Position numbers and translations under genes: made by a program. A stretch of 64,000 bases of DNA from Phragmites australis (Eukaryota; Streptophyta; Magnoliopsida; Poales; Poaceae), in contig NC_084939.1 in assembly GCF_958298935.1 (NCBI RefSeq), positions 9,501,501 to 9,565,500 on the forward strand. The letters run 5' to 3'. A model generated the notes under the pieces. That model worked only from the letters and a program-made list of their open reading frames with translations, ran no database searches and had not been told where the DNA came from. Of the stretch, positions 24,231 to 36,079 are shown piece after piece. Position 1 is the stretch's first letter; each line of letters starts with the position of its first letter.

Positions 24231-24545
24231 CGACTACACGCTCAAGAGCTCTAATCCTTGAGCTCATGGCTGTGACTATTCCACGGTCATCGAGTGAAGT
24301 CGAACTGGTGGGTAGGTGAGTATTGAAAACCCACTCCCTCTCGTGCTCGTTTCCACTATAACCCTTGATTTGATGCGTCTTCATGACTATGCATCTCTCT
24401 TTACAGATATTAGACATGTCATAATGCCGCAGCGACGCCTCGACTTCCGCCAGACATGCCGCGTGACAGAGGCAGCCTCGCTATCATGCCCAGTGATATC
24501 GAATCTTGACGGCTCCGTGTGTATAGTGTGACCCATTCCTGCCGC

Positions 24546-24553
24546 TATAAATA
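24546..24553 (+). promoter_or_regulatory. TATA box for the antisense ORF
   Basis: TATAAATA lies 92 bases before the ATG at 24638 and is followed by a pyrimidine-rich leader (CATCTTCCTCCTTTCTCCC). It is antisense to the Tat gag-pol, so the ORF seems to have had its own promoter. Confidence 0.55.
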
Positions 24554-24637
24554 GATGGGACTCGAGGCTGTTTGTTTTTCACCTCATCTTCCTCCTTTCT
24601 CCCTACACGCCTAGTAGAACTCGTTGAGCTTGAATCC

Positions 24638-25092
24638 ATGGCCTCCACTCCACCGTCGTCTCCCAAGCCCGGTCCAGAAAGCGAAGAGATAGGATCTCTC
24701 ACCCTAAGGCCCCTTGCCACGATTCCTCTGGGAGTCATCTTTGTTTCTTCCGACGAGGAGGAATCGATCGAGAGGCCTAAGAGGAGAAAGAGCAGAATGT
24801 CCGTCGGAGGTCACCGACCGTTCACCCGCCACCTCTGACGTCTCCTTAACGCCGACGCCATGGGACAATCGACACAAGAACCGGTGACGTGAGTCGTGCA
24901 GGAGGGAGATGAAGATGGTGGTTATCTTGATGAGATCATCGACTAGGTCACCAACAAGGTCTTCGGTGATGAAGCCCCCGAACCTCCGGTGGTAGAGAGA
25001 ACGCAGTTGCCTTCTTCGTTGACAACTGCCAGATCGCCTTCGCGTCCCGCGAAGGACTACTCAACATCGTCTGCGTCGGTTAGTAGCTCCAG
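24638..25092 (+). pseudogene. Antisense ORF of the Tat element, first part
   Basis: The frame opens MASTPPSSPKPGPESEEIG and has an acidic patch (SSDEEESIERPKRRK) followed by basic residues. It is antisense to gag-pol and lies in the 3' region, where Tat elements are known to carry antisense ORFs of unclear function. The frame is kept to 25092, with stops at 24836, 24893 and 24944. All three could arise from one C-to-T change. At 25092 it is cut by the solo LTR. I do not recognise a domain. Confidence 0.6.
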
Positions 25093-28000
25093 TGTCGAGA
25101 CCGGTTCAAGAAACAAACCAATCTCATCTATCTACTGAGCCCAAGAATCAATCCCAACACATAGTGAGTTCATTGATGATAATCATTACTATATTCATAC
25201 TTAATCGAATTAACCATCTTACAAAAGTGACCTTCAAGGGTCGAAGAACCAAATAAACTGCAGCGGAACTAAACGAACTACGAAGACTCTAATCCTTTAC
25301 GACTCTCCCACAGGCATCATCGACGTAGAAAGCATCTTAGAACGATCCACCTTCAGCGTACTCCTCGATACCTTCTCCAACTGAGTGTTTGGTGATAGCA
25401 AGAGTGAGCACCTGTCGTACTCAGCAAATTGTGAAGGAATAGTATGCATATGAAGGCTTGACAAGAATAAGGCTATATGGTTCACTTGCATAAATTCGCA
25501 TTTAAGTAAAAATATTTGAAAAGCAAATATAATTAAGTGAATAACAAACCACCTCAAGATTCCATCCATCTTGACTTAACCAACTAACCAACACCTCAAC
25601 CAAAGTTCCATCCACTAAGGTTGAACCCTTAATCATAGTTCCCACCACTATGATTGACCACCCTCAACTCTGATTCCCACCATCACAGTCGACCAGACTA
25701 ACCAAAACATCCAGTTATAATCATGGTAGGTTTTCAGTGCCGCTCATGACCGTGAGCACGGCTGAATATTCAGTTTTAACTCTGCAGAGGTTGTACTTTA
25801 CCCACAAGACGTATCATCCTGTTTTGCTGAGCATCCGTTGGCCGACGGATAACCCTTACACACTACCGAGGTGTGCGCTAGGAATCCACTACAAAGCCTT
25901 TTTAGTGCCCCCTCTCAGCACATGTCTACCCGCTAAGGTTTTACTGCCGCGTGATTCCACCTCAACAATGGAAGCCCCCTCTTGCGCCTTTCGGATCCCA
26001 AGACATCGTCCATTCATCGCTCTTCTGCTTGGTCTATACTATGCTAAGAGTAAGCAAATTGCTCGGCTAAGCCCGTCCCATACTAGGCTTGTGGTTGTAT
26101 TGTAAACACAGAAAGATCACCTCACAAACCGGTCCTTAGATTTGAGCAAGGCTACCACTTTCCAAACCATACATCCCATCATACCACATGCTCAAATCCC
26201 TATACCATGTTGCTACAAAAGTTATTCCATCATATTTTATCATTGTTGCATAGGACCATTATCAAGTTCGTAGAGCATTAATCATGATTACCATCCCAGA
26301 GCAAGGCTAAGCATTATCTACCCATCCATAACCCAAAACCATACTATGGTGACAAGGATGATAAGGAAAGAACTAGGGTAAAGCCTAACACTTGGGATTC
26401 CCAACAATTTATTAGCATGCATGTTTATAAAACAAAATATTTGTAAAACTGGGATAAATATGATCAAGAACACAACTTGCCTTCACTGAGCTCAGTAGGG
26501 TCTTCAAAATCTTGATCCTACAAACCTTCTAGTTCATCCAAAATGTTGGCGTCTACTCGCAGCATACATGGAAAAAACAACAACACATAAACACCAAGAT
26601 CCAAAAAGAACCAAATATCACACAACAAACATTATCATCACAAGATTACACTACTTTGGACAATTCGGCAAAAGAACAAGTCAGAATGGAGATACGGCTG
26701 ACAAGTTATGATTTTCTAAAGACTAAAAAAGGACTAAAAATATTATCTACAGATGAAATTATGTTGCTATGAATTTTCTAGGATTTTTCCAAATCCATCT
26801 ATGATTTTTTGGGATTTTTCTGGAATTTTCTAACATTTATTTGAATTATAAAACTATTTAAAACTATTAAATAGAATTAAATAAACCCATAAAACATTAT
26901 AAACATTTTCAGAAATTATTTACCTAATTATTATTAATTTTTAGTATTATTTTCTCACTGGAAAACTATTTATTGCTCAATATTTAACTATTATGATGTC
27001 ATCAAAGCAATTAAAACAATTAAAAAGAAAAACAAATGTTGATTGGGCTGCTGACTGAGCAATAGGGCTAACGTGGCATGACACGTAAGCAAAATCGCTG
27101 ACGTGGCTAGGTGATGTGGCGAGGCCGGGTTGACTGGGATTATGTGAGACACGTGGCGCACTCGGGTTGGTCGGCGAAGGGGTATGAGCTGATCTAATCC
27201 TCACCGTCAAATAAAGATCCGACGGCTCAGATGCACTGGGGCTCGGCTCTGGCGGAATAGAGGGCGGTGGCGTTTCTCCCGCGGCGGCGCATGGTTAGAA
27301 GCTCACCGGAACGGCGCTCTGGTGAACTAAACTCGACGACGAGCGGCCAAAAAGGTTCGGTGCGGCATGGGGAACTCACCTAGGGCACGTGTCGGCGTCG
27401 GAGATGCTCCAGCGAGGCTAGCAACGGCGACGGGCAGCGCAAAGCTTTGAAGCTCATCGGAGATGCGTTCTGGGCGTCGGTTTCTTCTCGACAAGTTGGG
27501 CAAAAGCCGCGCAATGACCTAAGGAACCTCTAGGGTTGCATATTTATAGGCGGGCGGCTACCACATCTCCAATTCAATTCGGATTTGAATAGAGAGGCAG
27601 CGGTGGCTCAAGCGCAAATCTGAGGATTCAAATGAGCTTGGGTCTCTATCTTTGGCCAAAAGCTCGTGCATAGCTCTGGGATTCTTCCTCCTTTTACTCT
27701 GTAGCTTATCTCCAACGCAATCCCGCGAATTTGATTGGGAGCTCGTGCGGCCGGCAGACTCTCTTGCGTGTTCTTCACGGTTTTGGCTCGGGGTTTGGCA
27801 AAATTGGCACGGGCTTGAGCTTCTATATGTTTTGGCGATCTCATTGAGCGGTTGGGCGGTCAAATTCTAGCTCGGAGACAGCGGTTTCCATGCGCACGGT
27901 GGCCGGCAGCTTGCTGCTGTGATGCGCTGAGCTGAGCAGAGAGGAAAAGAGAGAGGAGATAGTGGGCTGGGCTGGCTAGAGTTGGGCCGAACAAAGAGAA

Positions 28001-28366
28001 GAGAGGTAAGAGAGGTGGGGCTTTGGCCTTTTTCCATTTAAAGCTTTTCTGTTTCAAAACTATTTTACTCATGTATATATATACATACAAGGTATATACT
28101 ACACATATATAGCTCACATAGCCAAGCAATCAAGCAAGAAATCAAATATACACATATATATATATATCTACAAACATTCTTTTTATAGAAAAATAGCCCT
28201 CAATGTATATATGTATTTATACACATAACACACATATTTGCATATATGTATATACATGTATAAAGCACATATACACACTTAGGGTTTTATTTAATTTTGC
28301 AAATTCTTTTATTTCTTTTGGGAAAAGTTTTTGGCTATCTTGATTTTGAGAAATTGGGCTGTTACA
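25093..28366 (-). mobile_element. Solo LTR of a long-LTR Ty3/gypsy family, TSD TCCAG
   Basis: On the minus strand it starts TGTAACAGCCCAATTTCTC and ends GGTCTCGACA. The five bases TCCAG occur on both sides (25088-25092 and 28367-28371). Length is 3274 bp with no internal region, so it is a solo LTR, usually the product of LTR-LTR recombination. Its motifs (GTACTCA/TGAGCAC at 25405-25423 and a CTCTGCAGAGGTTG block near 25780) relate it to the other long LTRs here. The part at 28060-28270 is rich in short TA-type repeats. Confidence 0.92.
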
Positions 28367-28371
28367 TCCAG

Positions 28372-28495
28372 CAGGGTCTTCACTTCGGCCACTTTCCCTG
28401 GCCCTTTCGCTGGCCGACGTCCGATCCTCGGTGCATTCACCTGCCGTCCGAGGGATGAGTATAGAAGGTTCCTCGACTTGTTCAAGGAGAAGTAA
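28372..28495 (+). pseudogene. Antisense ORF of the Tat element, last part after the solo LTR
   Basis: With the solo LTR and one TCCAG copy left out, the codon split at 25091-25092 is completed at 28372. The frame runs on with RVFTSATFPGPFAGRRP and RDEYRRFLDLFKEK to a TAA at 28493-28495. The uninterrupted part thus totals about 193 codons. It ends 146 bases from the end of pol on the opposite strand, so the two coding regions converge. Confidence 0.55.
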
Positions 28496-28640
28496 AATCT
28501 GCACTGTTCAAGGGGAAGTAGAACCTACAATTATCTACTGTTCAAGTGGATCCTTTCCATCAACTTTGCACTAGCCACGCAGGTTAGAAGAAAAAGAAAA
28601 AGTGTGTACTCGAATCAAATGTAATTGACCTACCTGTATT

Positions 28641-29710
28641 TTACGTATTCAATGAATGAAACTGTCGGAGTTGGTCGATGTTCCACAAGTGCTTGAGTAT
28701 CTCACCATTTGGAGTAGATAATTGTACTGATCCTGGTTGAGTAACTTCGACTACTATGTAGGGTCCTTCTCGCTTAGGTGATAACTTATGGCATCGGGCC
28801 TGTTTTTGCACCTTTCGCAGGACAAGATCCCCATCAGCGAGATTCCTGGGTTGGATTCTCCGACTGTGGTATCTACGCAACACTTGCTGATACTTAGCTG
28901 CTTAAATAGACGATCGATCGTGATACTCCTCGAGTAAATTAATGCCGTCCACTCGTAACTGCTCCTGCCCCTCCTCCAAGTAACTTTTCATTCACGGTGA
29001 TCCGAACTGCAACTCAGTCAGGAGCACTGCCTCTGCTCCATAAACTAAGAAGAATAGAGTTTCACCAGTGTGGCCCTGTTAGTCGAAGTATGAATGACCC
29101 ATAGTACCGAGGGGAGTTCTTTAACCCAACATTTCGAGTAAGCCTTTAGCCTGTCGAAGACCTGAGTTTTGATACCCTGCAAGACTATACCAATGGCTTG
29201 CTCAACCTGACCGTTACTTTGAGGGTGAGCCACTGAGGTGAAACAAATTTTAATTCCAACTTCTTCACAGAATGTAGTGAAGGTCCCGCTTCAGAACTGG
29301 CTACCATTATCCATAATTATCCGATGCGGAATACCGAATCGAGTAATTATGCTCCTCATGAACTTCTTAGCCGCTTCTGCAGTTATCTTTCCCACGGGTT
29401 CGGCCACGATCCACTTAGTGAACATGTCGATATCCACGAATAGGAATTTATAACCACCATGGGCCCTTGGGAATGGTCCCAGGATATCCAAGCCCCAGAC
29501 AGAGAAAGACCAAGAAAGAGGAATTGTTTGCAGAGCTTGGGCTGGTCGAGTGGTCTGCCTTCCGAAAAATTGGCAGCTCTCACACATTTTGACCAGCTCG
29601 GAAGCTTCCTAGAGGGCAGTCGACCAATAAAATCTTTGGCGAAAAGCTTTTCCGACCAAGGTGCGGTAAGAGGCGTGATTACCACACATGCCTCCATGGA
29701 TATAGAGCAA
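28641..29710 (-). pseudogene. Tat integrase
   Basis: Reading on the minus strand, an HHCC zinc part (HASM near 29690, CESCQFFGR near 29570) precedes WGLDILGPF, DIDMFTKW, IIMDNGSQF and GQVEQAIGI, which carry the expected D-D-E core. The C-terminal part (28883-28641) has DLVLRKVQ and GPYIVVEVTQPGS, the usual Tat integrase end. Several stops and at least one frameshift separate the pieces. There is no chromodomain, which fits Tat and not the chromoviruses. Integrase inserts cDNA in the nucleus. Confidence 0.85.
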
Positions 29711-30044
29711 TATTTTATTGCCCTCTTCCTGCGTGATGCACTTCATCAAAATTCCGTTACTCCCCTTTCAGTAGAGCTTGCCGTTTACCAATGCGTAGAG
29801 CTTAGACTTACAAGCAATTTTCTCTACACACATATCATCATCAGGGATGTCTCGACCTTCGAGATAGGCTTGGTATGGAGTCATCCAAGTCAGTTCACGT
29901 TCAAGGTGCAACATCCGTTTCTACGGGTTCTGCCTCGCTAACTGGACTAGACTGCTGGTCGAGTTGGGCAGCATCCGTTCGTTGAACTTTTGAAATAGAT
30001 GGTTTGAGGAGTTTCTCGACGAAGACTCCTACGGGTACCGGAGC

Positions 30045-30623
30045 TCAGGAAGAAGCGAGTCTAGCAAGTTCATCCGCACCAGAGTTGTCACTCCTCCTGA
30101 TGTGCATTACTTCTAGCCCTTCGAACTTTTCCTCGAGCTTTCGCACCTCGTTCAAGTAAGCCGCCATGTTGTCGTCCGAGCACTGGTACTCCTTTTGAAC
30201 TTGGTTTATGACTAGCTGTGAGTCCCCTTTCATGAGAAGTCTTCTGATTCCAAGTGATGCAGCTATACGGAGCCTGTTTACCAGTCCTTTGTATTTTGCA
30301 ACATTGTTGGAAGCTTTAAAATCTAATTGAACAACGTACCTGAGTTCGTCACCCATCGGGGATTTAAGTACAATGCTAGCTCCCGAGCCTTGAAGCGTGA
30401 GCGACCCATCGAAGAAGAGTGTCCAGTGGTCTTGGACCACACTTGGCCTTATTCCTTCAACGCTTGTCCATTCGTCGATGAATTCCTCTAGTACTCCTGA
30501 CTTCACACTTGTGCATGACACCACATATCCGACGTCGAATTCATTAAGCTCAACTGCCCATTGCACGATTCGTCTAGTGGCCTCCCTATTGCGTATGACA
30601 TCCTTCAGCAGGTACGTCGTCAT
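30045..30623 (-). pseudogene. Second (archaeal-like) RNase H of Tat
   Basis: The open frame of 192 codons carries LFFDGSLTLQGSGASIVL, then LDFKASNNVAKYKGLVNRL, MKGDSQLVINQV and RRSDNSGADELARLASS. These are the D-E-D-D positions of a type I RNase H. It follows the ordinary retroviral-type RNase H, and such a duplicate domain is the established hallmark of the Tat/Ogre group. The start shown is an internal Met. It sits between RNase H 1 and integrase. Confidence 0.88.
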
Positions 30624-30662
30624 GACGGTGATCCTGTGCGCTTGAAAATAGTATCATAGCTT

Positions 30663-30980
30663 CTAGAAAGACATCAAGATTGCATATAACAACTTTTGCA
30701 CTTGCGGGTATTGTAGCTTGGCGTCATGTAGGACTTCGCTCATATAGTAAATAGGTCTCTGGACCTTGGCCTGTTTCTTAGGACATTCCCGTTCAACCAC
30801 TAGGACCGTGCTTACAACTTGCGCGGTAGCTGCAATGTACAAAAAGAGCTCCTCTTTTTCGTTAGGCGGTGTAAGAATTAACGGAGATGATAAATACCTT
30901 TTTAAGTCTTGAAAGGCGCACTCCGCTTCTTCCGTCCACTCGAACTGGTCATGCTTCTTTAGCAACTTGAAGAAAGGCAT
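30663..30980 (-). pseudogene. First RNase H region of Tat
   Basis: FEWTEEAECAFQDLKRYLSSPLILTPP leads into LFLYIAATAQVVSTVLV and IYYMSEVLHDAKLQYPQVQK, the degenerate Ty3-type RNase H that follows RT. In Tat elements this first domain often lacks catalytic residues, and here the usual aspartate near the start of strand one is replaced (YIAATAQ). That fits functional takeover by the second RNase H. Confidence 0.85.
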
Positions 30981-30983
30981 CCC

Positions 30984-31822
30984 TCACTCACCCATCTTGG
31001 AAACAAATTGACTAAGAGCTGCAATGCATCCTGTTAATTTTTGAACCTCCTTTAGTGTTCGAGGTGACCGCATCTGGTCAAGAGCCTCGATTTTGTGTGG
31101 ATTGGCCTCAATGCCTCGACTCGACACTAGGAAGCCGAGAAGCTTGCCGGACAGAACGCCGAACGTGCACTTCTCCAGATTGAGCATCATACGATACTTC
31201 CTAAGGTTGTCGAACATCTCCTTGAGATCGTTAATCAATGCATCCCTAGTTCTCGACTTGACCACAATATCATCGATATAAGCTTCCACATTGTCCCAAT
31301 TTGGAGCTGTAGATAGTTTTGAATATACCATTGATAAGTAGCACCATTGTTCTTTAAACTCAAGGGCATCTTTACATAGCAAAATACACTGAAAGGAGTA
31401 GTAAAAGCAGTTTTCTCCTCATCCTCTATTCCCATGCTAATTTGGTGATATCCCGAATAGGCATCTGGAAAACACAGCAATGTACAATCCGCTGTAGAGT
31501 CAACGATCTGGTCGATGCGTGGAAGAGGAAATGGATCTTTTGGATAGAATTTGTTGATGTCGATGAAGTCGACGCACATTCTCCATCTACCATTAGCTTT
31601 CTTGACGAGGACGAGATTTGCAAGCCTTGTGGTGTGACGAACTTCTCGAATAAAGCATGCCTTAAGGAGTTTGTCAATCTCCTCCTGGATGGCTTGCTTC
31701 CTATCCTCTGCAAATCTTCGTTGCTTTTGCATCACAGGTTTGGAGTTGGACTTAACTGCTAGTCGATGCTTGATCACCTCCCTAGGGACTCCAGGCATGT
31801 CGGACAGTTGCCACGCGAACAC
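30984..31822 (-). pseudogene. Tat reverse transcriptase, frameshifted
   Basis: The first frame (31822-31235) has KHRLAVKSNSKPVMQKQRRF, the usual Tat RT entry, then LVLVKKANGRWRMCVDFIDINK and DAYSGYHQI. The second (31382-30984) has AYIDDIVVKSR, the catalytic box with both aspartates, and NLEKCTFGV and KLTGCIAALSQFVSK. The frame changes near 31350 at GATYQ. RT copies the RNA into cDNA in the particle. Confidence 0.88.
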
Positions 31823-32101
31823 GTCTTGGTTTGCCCGGAGGAAAGTGATGAGCTCGAATTCCTATTTGGAGTCGAGGTTAGCCCCAACCTTAACCATCTT
31901 GGCTGGTTTAGACAGGTCGATGGGCATCGCCTTGATGCCACCATTAGTCTTTTTGTTGATAGGGCCGTCGTTGGTCTCACCCTTGGCGGCATCGTTGGAC
32001 TTGGAGGTGTCAGCAGGACTTACAAGCTTGGAGTCCTTAATCTCAACGGTGGCTTGATGCTTCTGACGCTTGGAATCCACACCTTCAGAAGCGGTTGCCG
32101 C

Positions 32102-32520
32102 TCAACTGAGGTGTTCGACCATAACTAGGCTCTGCTTGTCGCATTTGACCACTGCGCGTTGATCTCCCCTGACAGTTATAACCCCTTTGGGAACCAGGAT
32201 CTTGAGCGTCTGGTATGCATAGTGCACCACTGCCATAAACTTGCCCAGCATTGGGCGGCCCGGGATCACGTTGTACACTATCTCAAAGTCCACGACATCA
32301 AAGGTAAGCTTCTCTGTACGGAAATTGTCGGGCGTGCCAAACATGACCGGCAACTCGATCTGGCCCAAGGGCATGGTCGATGAGTTGGGGGTTATGCCAT
32401 GGAAAGGCTCGACTCCCGCCTTAAGCTCCAACCTCTAAATTCCTATCTTGTCTAGGGTCTTGGCGAAGATGAGGTTAAGCGAACTACCCCCATCGACCAA
32501 AGTTTGGGAGACTTTGATGT
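32102..32520 (-). pseudogene. Tat protease
   Basis: A GGSSLNLIFAKTLDKIGI stretch near 32500-32440 is the Tat-type aspartic protease active-site region. It is followed after a stop by LELKAGVEPFHGI, LPVMFGTPDNFRTEKLTFDVVDFE and NVIPGRPMLGKFMAVVHYAY. It lies between gag and RT as expected. Confidence 0.82.
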
Positions 32521-32956
32521 TGAGGATAGTTGGTTGGACCACAATCGGGTATCGACTAGGGTGTGGAACTGCAATTGGATGATCCACTTGATTGAAGGTG
32601 ATCGGAATCCGACCACTTGAGGTAGCGAGTAGGCCCAGTTAGAGCCAAATTGACCTCTCGTTCAATTGTCTTGTACTAACTTTTAGATTCATACGCGGTG
32701 GATCCTCCGAAGATGTGTGCTAGACTTTGGCCGGCCTTGTGGAATTCAGGCTTGTCACCGTTAATGTTCGGCTTGGCCTATTTGTTGTTATGCTCAGCAA
32801 CAACGGCCTTGAGCTTTTCATCGACCTTCTTTTTGATGACATGGCATTTGTCGAAGTCGTGTTGGCTAGTCCGATGAATGAGACACCACTTCCCACCATC
32901 TCGGCTTAGGCCTTTGTTGTCCCCAGTATTGCACCACTTGCTCCTGTGGACCGCGG

Positions 32957-34800
32957 CTATGGTCGTATCTGGACCCTTGCGCTTATGACCAAGTTTGTTC
33001 TTCTTCCCCCCCCCCCCCCGTTCTTCGAGGACTCGGACATGTCCTTGCCAGATTGAGGATTTTTGGTGCGTACCTGGGCTTTTGCTCGCTTTTCACACTT
33101 GTTGGCCAGGTCAAAGAGCTTTTTGACCATGTGGATCATCCGAGTAGCCATCTTCCCGAGCAGATCCGTGTCCCAGACACTTCGCTTGAAGGCGATGATG
33201 ACTGACTCGTCAAAGATATCTGGGATCGTGTTACGCCTATCGCTAAACCGACAGATTAAATCTTGGGGTGACTTGTCCTCACCCTGGTTCAGTTGATGGA
33301 GATTGTTCTTCGTTCCTGGGCACTCGAATGTGCCTTAGAAGTTGGCTATGAACTGAGCCTTCAACTCGGCTCACGATCGGATCGAGTTAGGAGGCAGGTT
33401 CAACAACCAGGACCTGGCAGGTCCATCGAACGCAGTCAATAGATAATTGGCGATTACCTTGTTGTCACCTCCTATAGCTCGAATAATCGTGGTATAGATC
33501 TGCAACCACTCGTTGGGGTTGATCTTCCCATCATACTTCTAGATTGGGCCTACCTTGAACTTCTCGGGCCACCGTATCGACCGAAGCTTGTGTACGAAAG
33601 CTTCGCAACCTCCATTGAATTCTTCAGGAGGAGGTGGGGGAGAACTATCACGCTTGTTCCTTTGAGCAGGGAGTAACGTCGACCATCTTGTCCAGGAGAT
33701 CTGTGATCGTAATGATGGCGGTCATCCTCGCAGCGTTCCTCACGATGATTGTCTATCACTGTACGTAGATCATGCCGATTGTGAGGAATGCGATTCCTTA
33801 GGTCTTCCTGGTTCCTGCGCCTATGGATAGGGCAATTACAGTTTGGCCCGCAAAGTGGTGCTCAAGCTCGATCACCTGAGCTTCCCGCCTGTGATCCCTC
33901 GACTTGGGGATACTCGCTTCTGTGGCTCCTCGAGCCGGTGCCTTGCCGGCTGGGGTGCCTAGAGTTGCTAGGATTGTTCGCTCGAGTGACTTGGATCTGG
34001 GTTGCATCGAGTAAGGTCCTGACCTGGTTAACCATAGGGGTTAAAGGATTCGTCGGATCCAACTCCGAAAGAGATCTCAGAATCATATGGGCTCCCTGGA
34101 CATTAGCATCTGGAGTGCTGAAAACATCGATGCCCAGACTTTGCTGTGGTCGAGACGATGCTGCTCCGCGGTTGCTATTCTGGGGGAGCTCGTCCCTCAA
34201 TGCTTGAGCCACTGGCGGTGGAGGTGTGCCCACCGAAAGTCATTGTTGAAGAGCAAGAGGTATCTGACCTCCTGCGATCCGTCGATGGAGAGTTGTGTCA
34301 AGGACACGTAAGACTCCAGATGTAGATGTCTCTAGCGGTATATCGCCGGCAATGCTGGTACCATGAGAGGCGGCCACCGCCGCTGAATCCTCAGGGATTT
34401 CCGTGCCATTGTTTACCATGACATTTGGATCTACCGTCATTGGGTCAGTAGGTGGGGTATCAGCTCCTCTAACCATCAACACGAATCGATCTGTTTGGTT
34501 GCTCTGGCTGGTAGTGGAGTCTTCGTCACCATCCTCGTCGCTATCAGTGTCCATGCATTGGAGAACATTGGGTTCCTTGGGATCCCACTCGAGATGTCCC
34601 ATCTCGCAGTATACGTCCAATAGTCTAGACTCGATAATACTGGTGCAGATCAGTTGACCTTGATGGTCCCAGTGGAAGATCATAGTTTCGAACGTGATCT
34701 CCGACCCGGCCAGGGGCGATTCGAGGGTGATCGCTGTTGACCCGAAGTGGTCGTAGAAGCCGATGTCGGAGAATCCGGTGCCGATGTACACTCGAGACAT
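32957..34800 (-). pseudogene. Tat gag
   Basis: The start at 34800 (MSRVYIGTGFSDIGFYDHFG) lies about 40 bases after the PBS. An acidic region (DTDSDEDGDEDSTT) and a Pro/Ser-rich region follow. The capsid part is in broken frames around 33800-33200. The last readable part, 33151-32957 (MVKKLFDLANKCEKRAKAQVR), is the usual end of Tat gag. A C11 run on the plus strand at about 33006-33018 marks a slippage-prone site inside it. Stops and frame changes make it non-functional. Confidence 0.78.
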
Positions 34801-34825
34801 AGTAGATCCTGAAAAGCAGAAGACC

Positions 34826-34842
34826 CCTACCTGGTGTGCCAA
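34826..34842 (-). promoter_or_regulatory. Tat primer-binding site
   Basis: TTGGCACACCAGGTAGGGG on the minus strand starts one base inside the LTR end. It matches the TTGGCGCGCCAGGTAGGGG-like PBS of grass Tat elements, except for two bases in its CpG-rich core. Those two changes are of the C-to-T type. Confidence 0.75.
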
Positions 34843-34843
34843 C

Positions 34844-35438
34844 TGTCGATGATTTGTTCCTGACAATGTGTCTAGAAAATAACGGGGTTACCTTCGTGGA
34901 TCAGAGATCAAACATGAAGCGAGACACACGCAATGTATACAGGTTTGAGCCTCCGATTGGAGTAACACCTTACGTCATATGTGGATGATTATGTATATGT
35001 ATTCACTCGAGTACAGGCAATATGGCTAACCTATTATAAGGAGTAGATTGGATCTAGTCTAACCTAGGGCTAAAGTCGCCGAGTTCCTCCTGCGTCAAGG
35101 TCTTGATGCTTGTCTCGAGTAGCTGGAAAAAAGCCTCCCTCGGGGGATTTGGATCCCCGTCTTATATAGGGGTGATGTACCGCCTCATATCCATTCGTAA
35201 TCAATAGGGAGTCCTTCTTGTTGTCCAAATAGATAAATCTATTATGGATACTACTTTTCTCGAGTTTGGTAACCAATCGAGGCCTTTCTAGTATACACCT
35301 TCTAGATTCCGAGCGTATCAGGTACCGCAGATTCGGTTCTGTAATATCCGGAGTTATCAAATATGCACACGGCATACCCCATTTGTATATGGTATACTCC
35401 TTATACGTATATACCTCATAGTTAAATATTTGACAACA
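34844..35438 (-). repeat. Tat 5' LTR (595 bp)
   Basis: On the minus strand it starts TGTTGTCAAATATTTA and ends AATCATCGACA, directly before the PBS. A CTATATAAGACGGG TATA-like site is at about 35160-35170. The outer border could also be 35435 (TGTCAAAT). No partner LTR was found within the window, so neither border is confirmed by comparison. Confidence 0.75.
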
Positions 35439-36079
35439 ATAGGAAAAAACATCATAAAACAGAACTCAGTAAATAAGAATGCAATGATAAAAAGAACAAA
35501 TGAAGTTCCCTTGAAGAAAATGTTGGATCACACAGAGAGCCGATGCGAATAAGGGCCTAGAACATAGGAAACTAAGTTGGAAATGATAGGATATGGTGGT
35601 AGAGTTGTGTGGTGGAAAGGGAACCTATGTGTGGTGGTGGAAATATGGCTGTCTATTGGTGTCGTTCCTTCTATAGATCGATACTTCCTTTTATCTTCCC
35701 GGTACTTACTTTTATCTTCCCGGTTTAGTGTTTTTTGCCACCCCTGGAAGATATTTCGCAAGAGGCCCTTCACGAGGGTTGATCCATTCGATTAGGCAAT
35801 CCCACTAATGGCCATACAGTCAGGCGATATGATCACCACATATCGTATTGTTGTCTGTCCTTTCATGTGTCAACACATGTTACATTAATTCTTGTGCAAT
35901 TTCATTACTTTTGGCGACCTAAGTCTATTTATGTTACTTGATACGTGCGGTTCCCCTTAGCATGCAGACTTCATAAATAAATACAAAACTTTTGCACTCG
36001 GCAGTTAATCTAGGGTTGGCCGGGCAATATTTTATCGAATCTTCACAAAATTCTAGAGAAATAAGACATCACTACCCCA
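35439..36079. other. Anonymous AT-rich DNA
   Basis: I see no gene. A short direct repeat of CTTTTATCTTCCCGGT occurs twice at about 35687-35723. The rest is unremarkable. Confidence 0.5.

Larger units (their letters stand above)
12081..35438 (-). mobile_element. Tat-lineage Ty3/gypsy retrotransposon, split by two insertions
   Basis: The element runs on the minus strand from its 5' LTR (34844-35438) through PBS, gag, protease, RT, RNase H, a second RNase H and integrase to about 28641. An untranslated region with an antisense ORF (24638-28495, plus strand) and a ~72-bp tandem array follows. Gag-pol plus a duplicate archaeal-like RNase H and antisense ORFs near the 3' end are established traits of the Tat/Ogre group. 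The body is interrupted by the chromovirus at 12793-23813 and the solo LTR at 25093-28366. No 3' LTR was found between 12081 and 12792, so the 3' end is probably deleted; the lower border given is a guess. Confidence 0.75.

Noticed and set aside
24484..24738. 84-codon minus-strand frame
   Set aside because: It is the shadow of the start of the antisense ORF and its promoter region.
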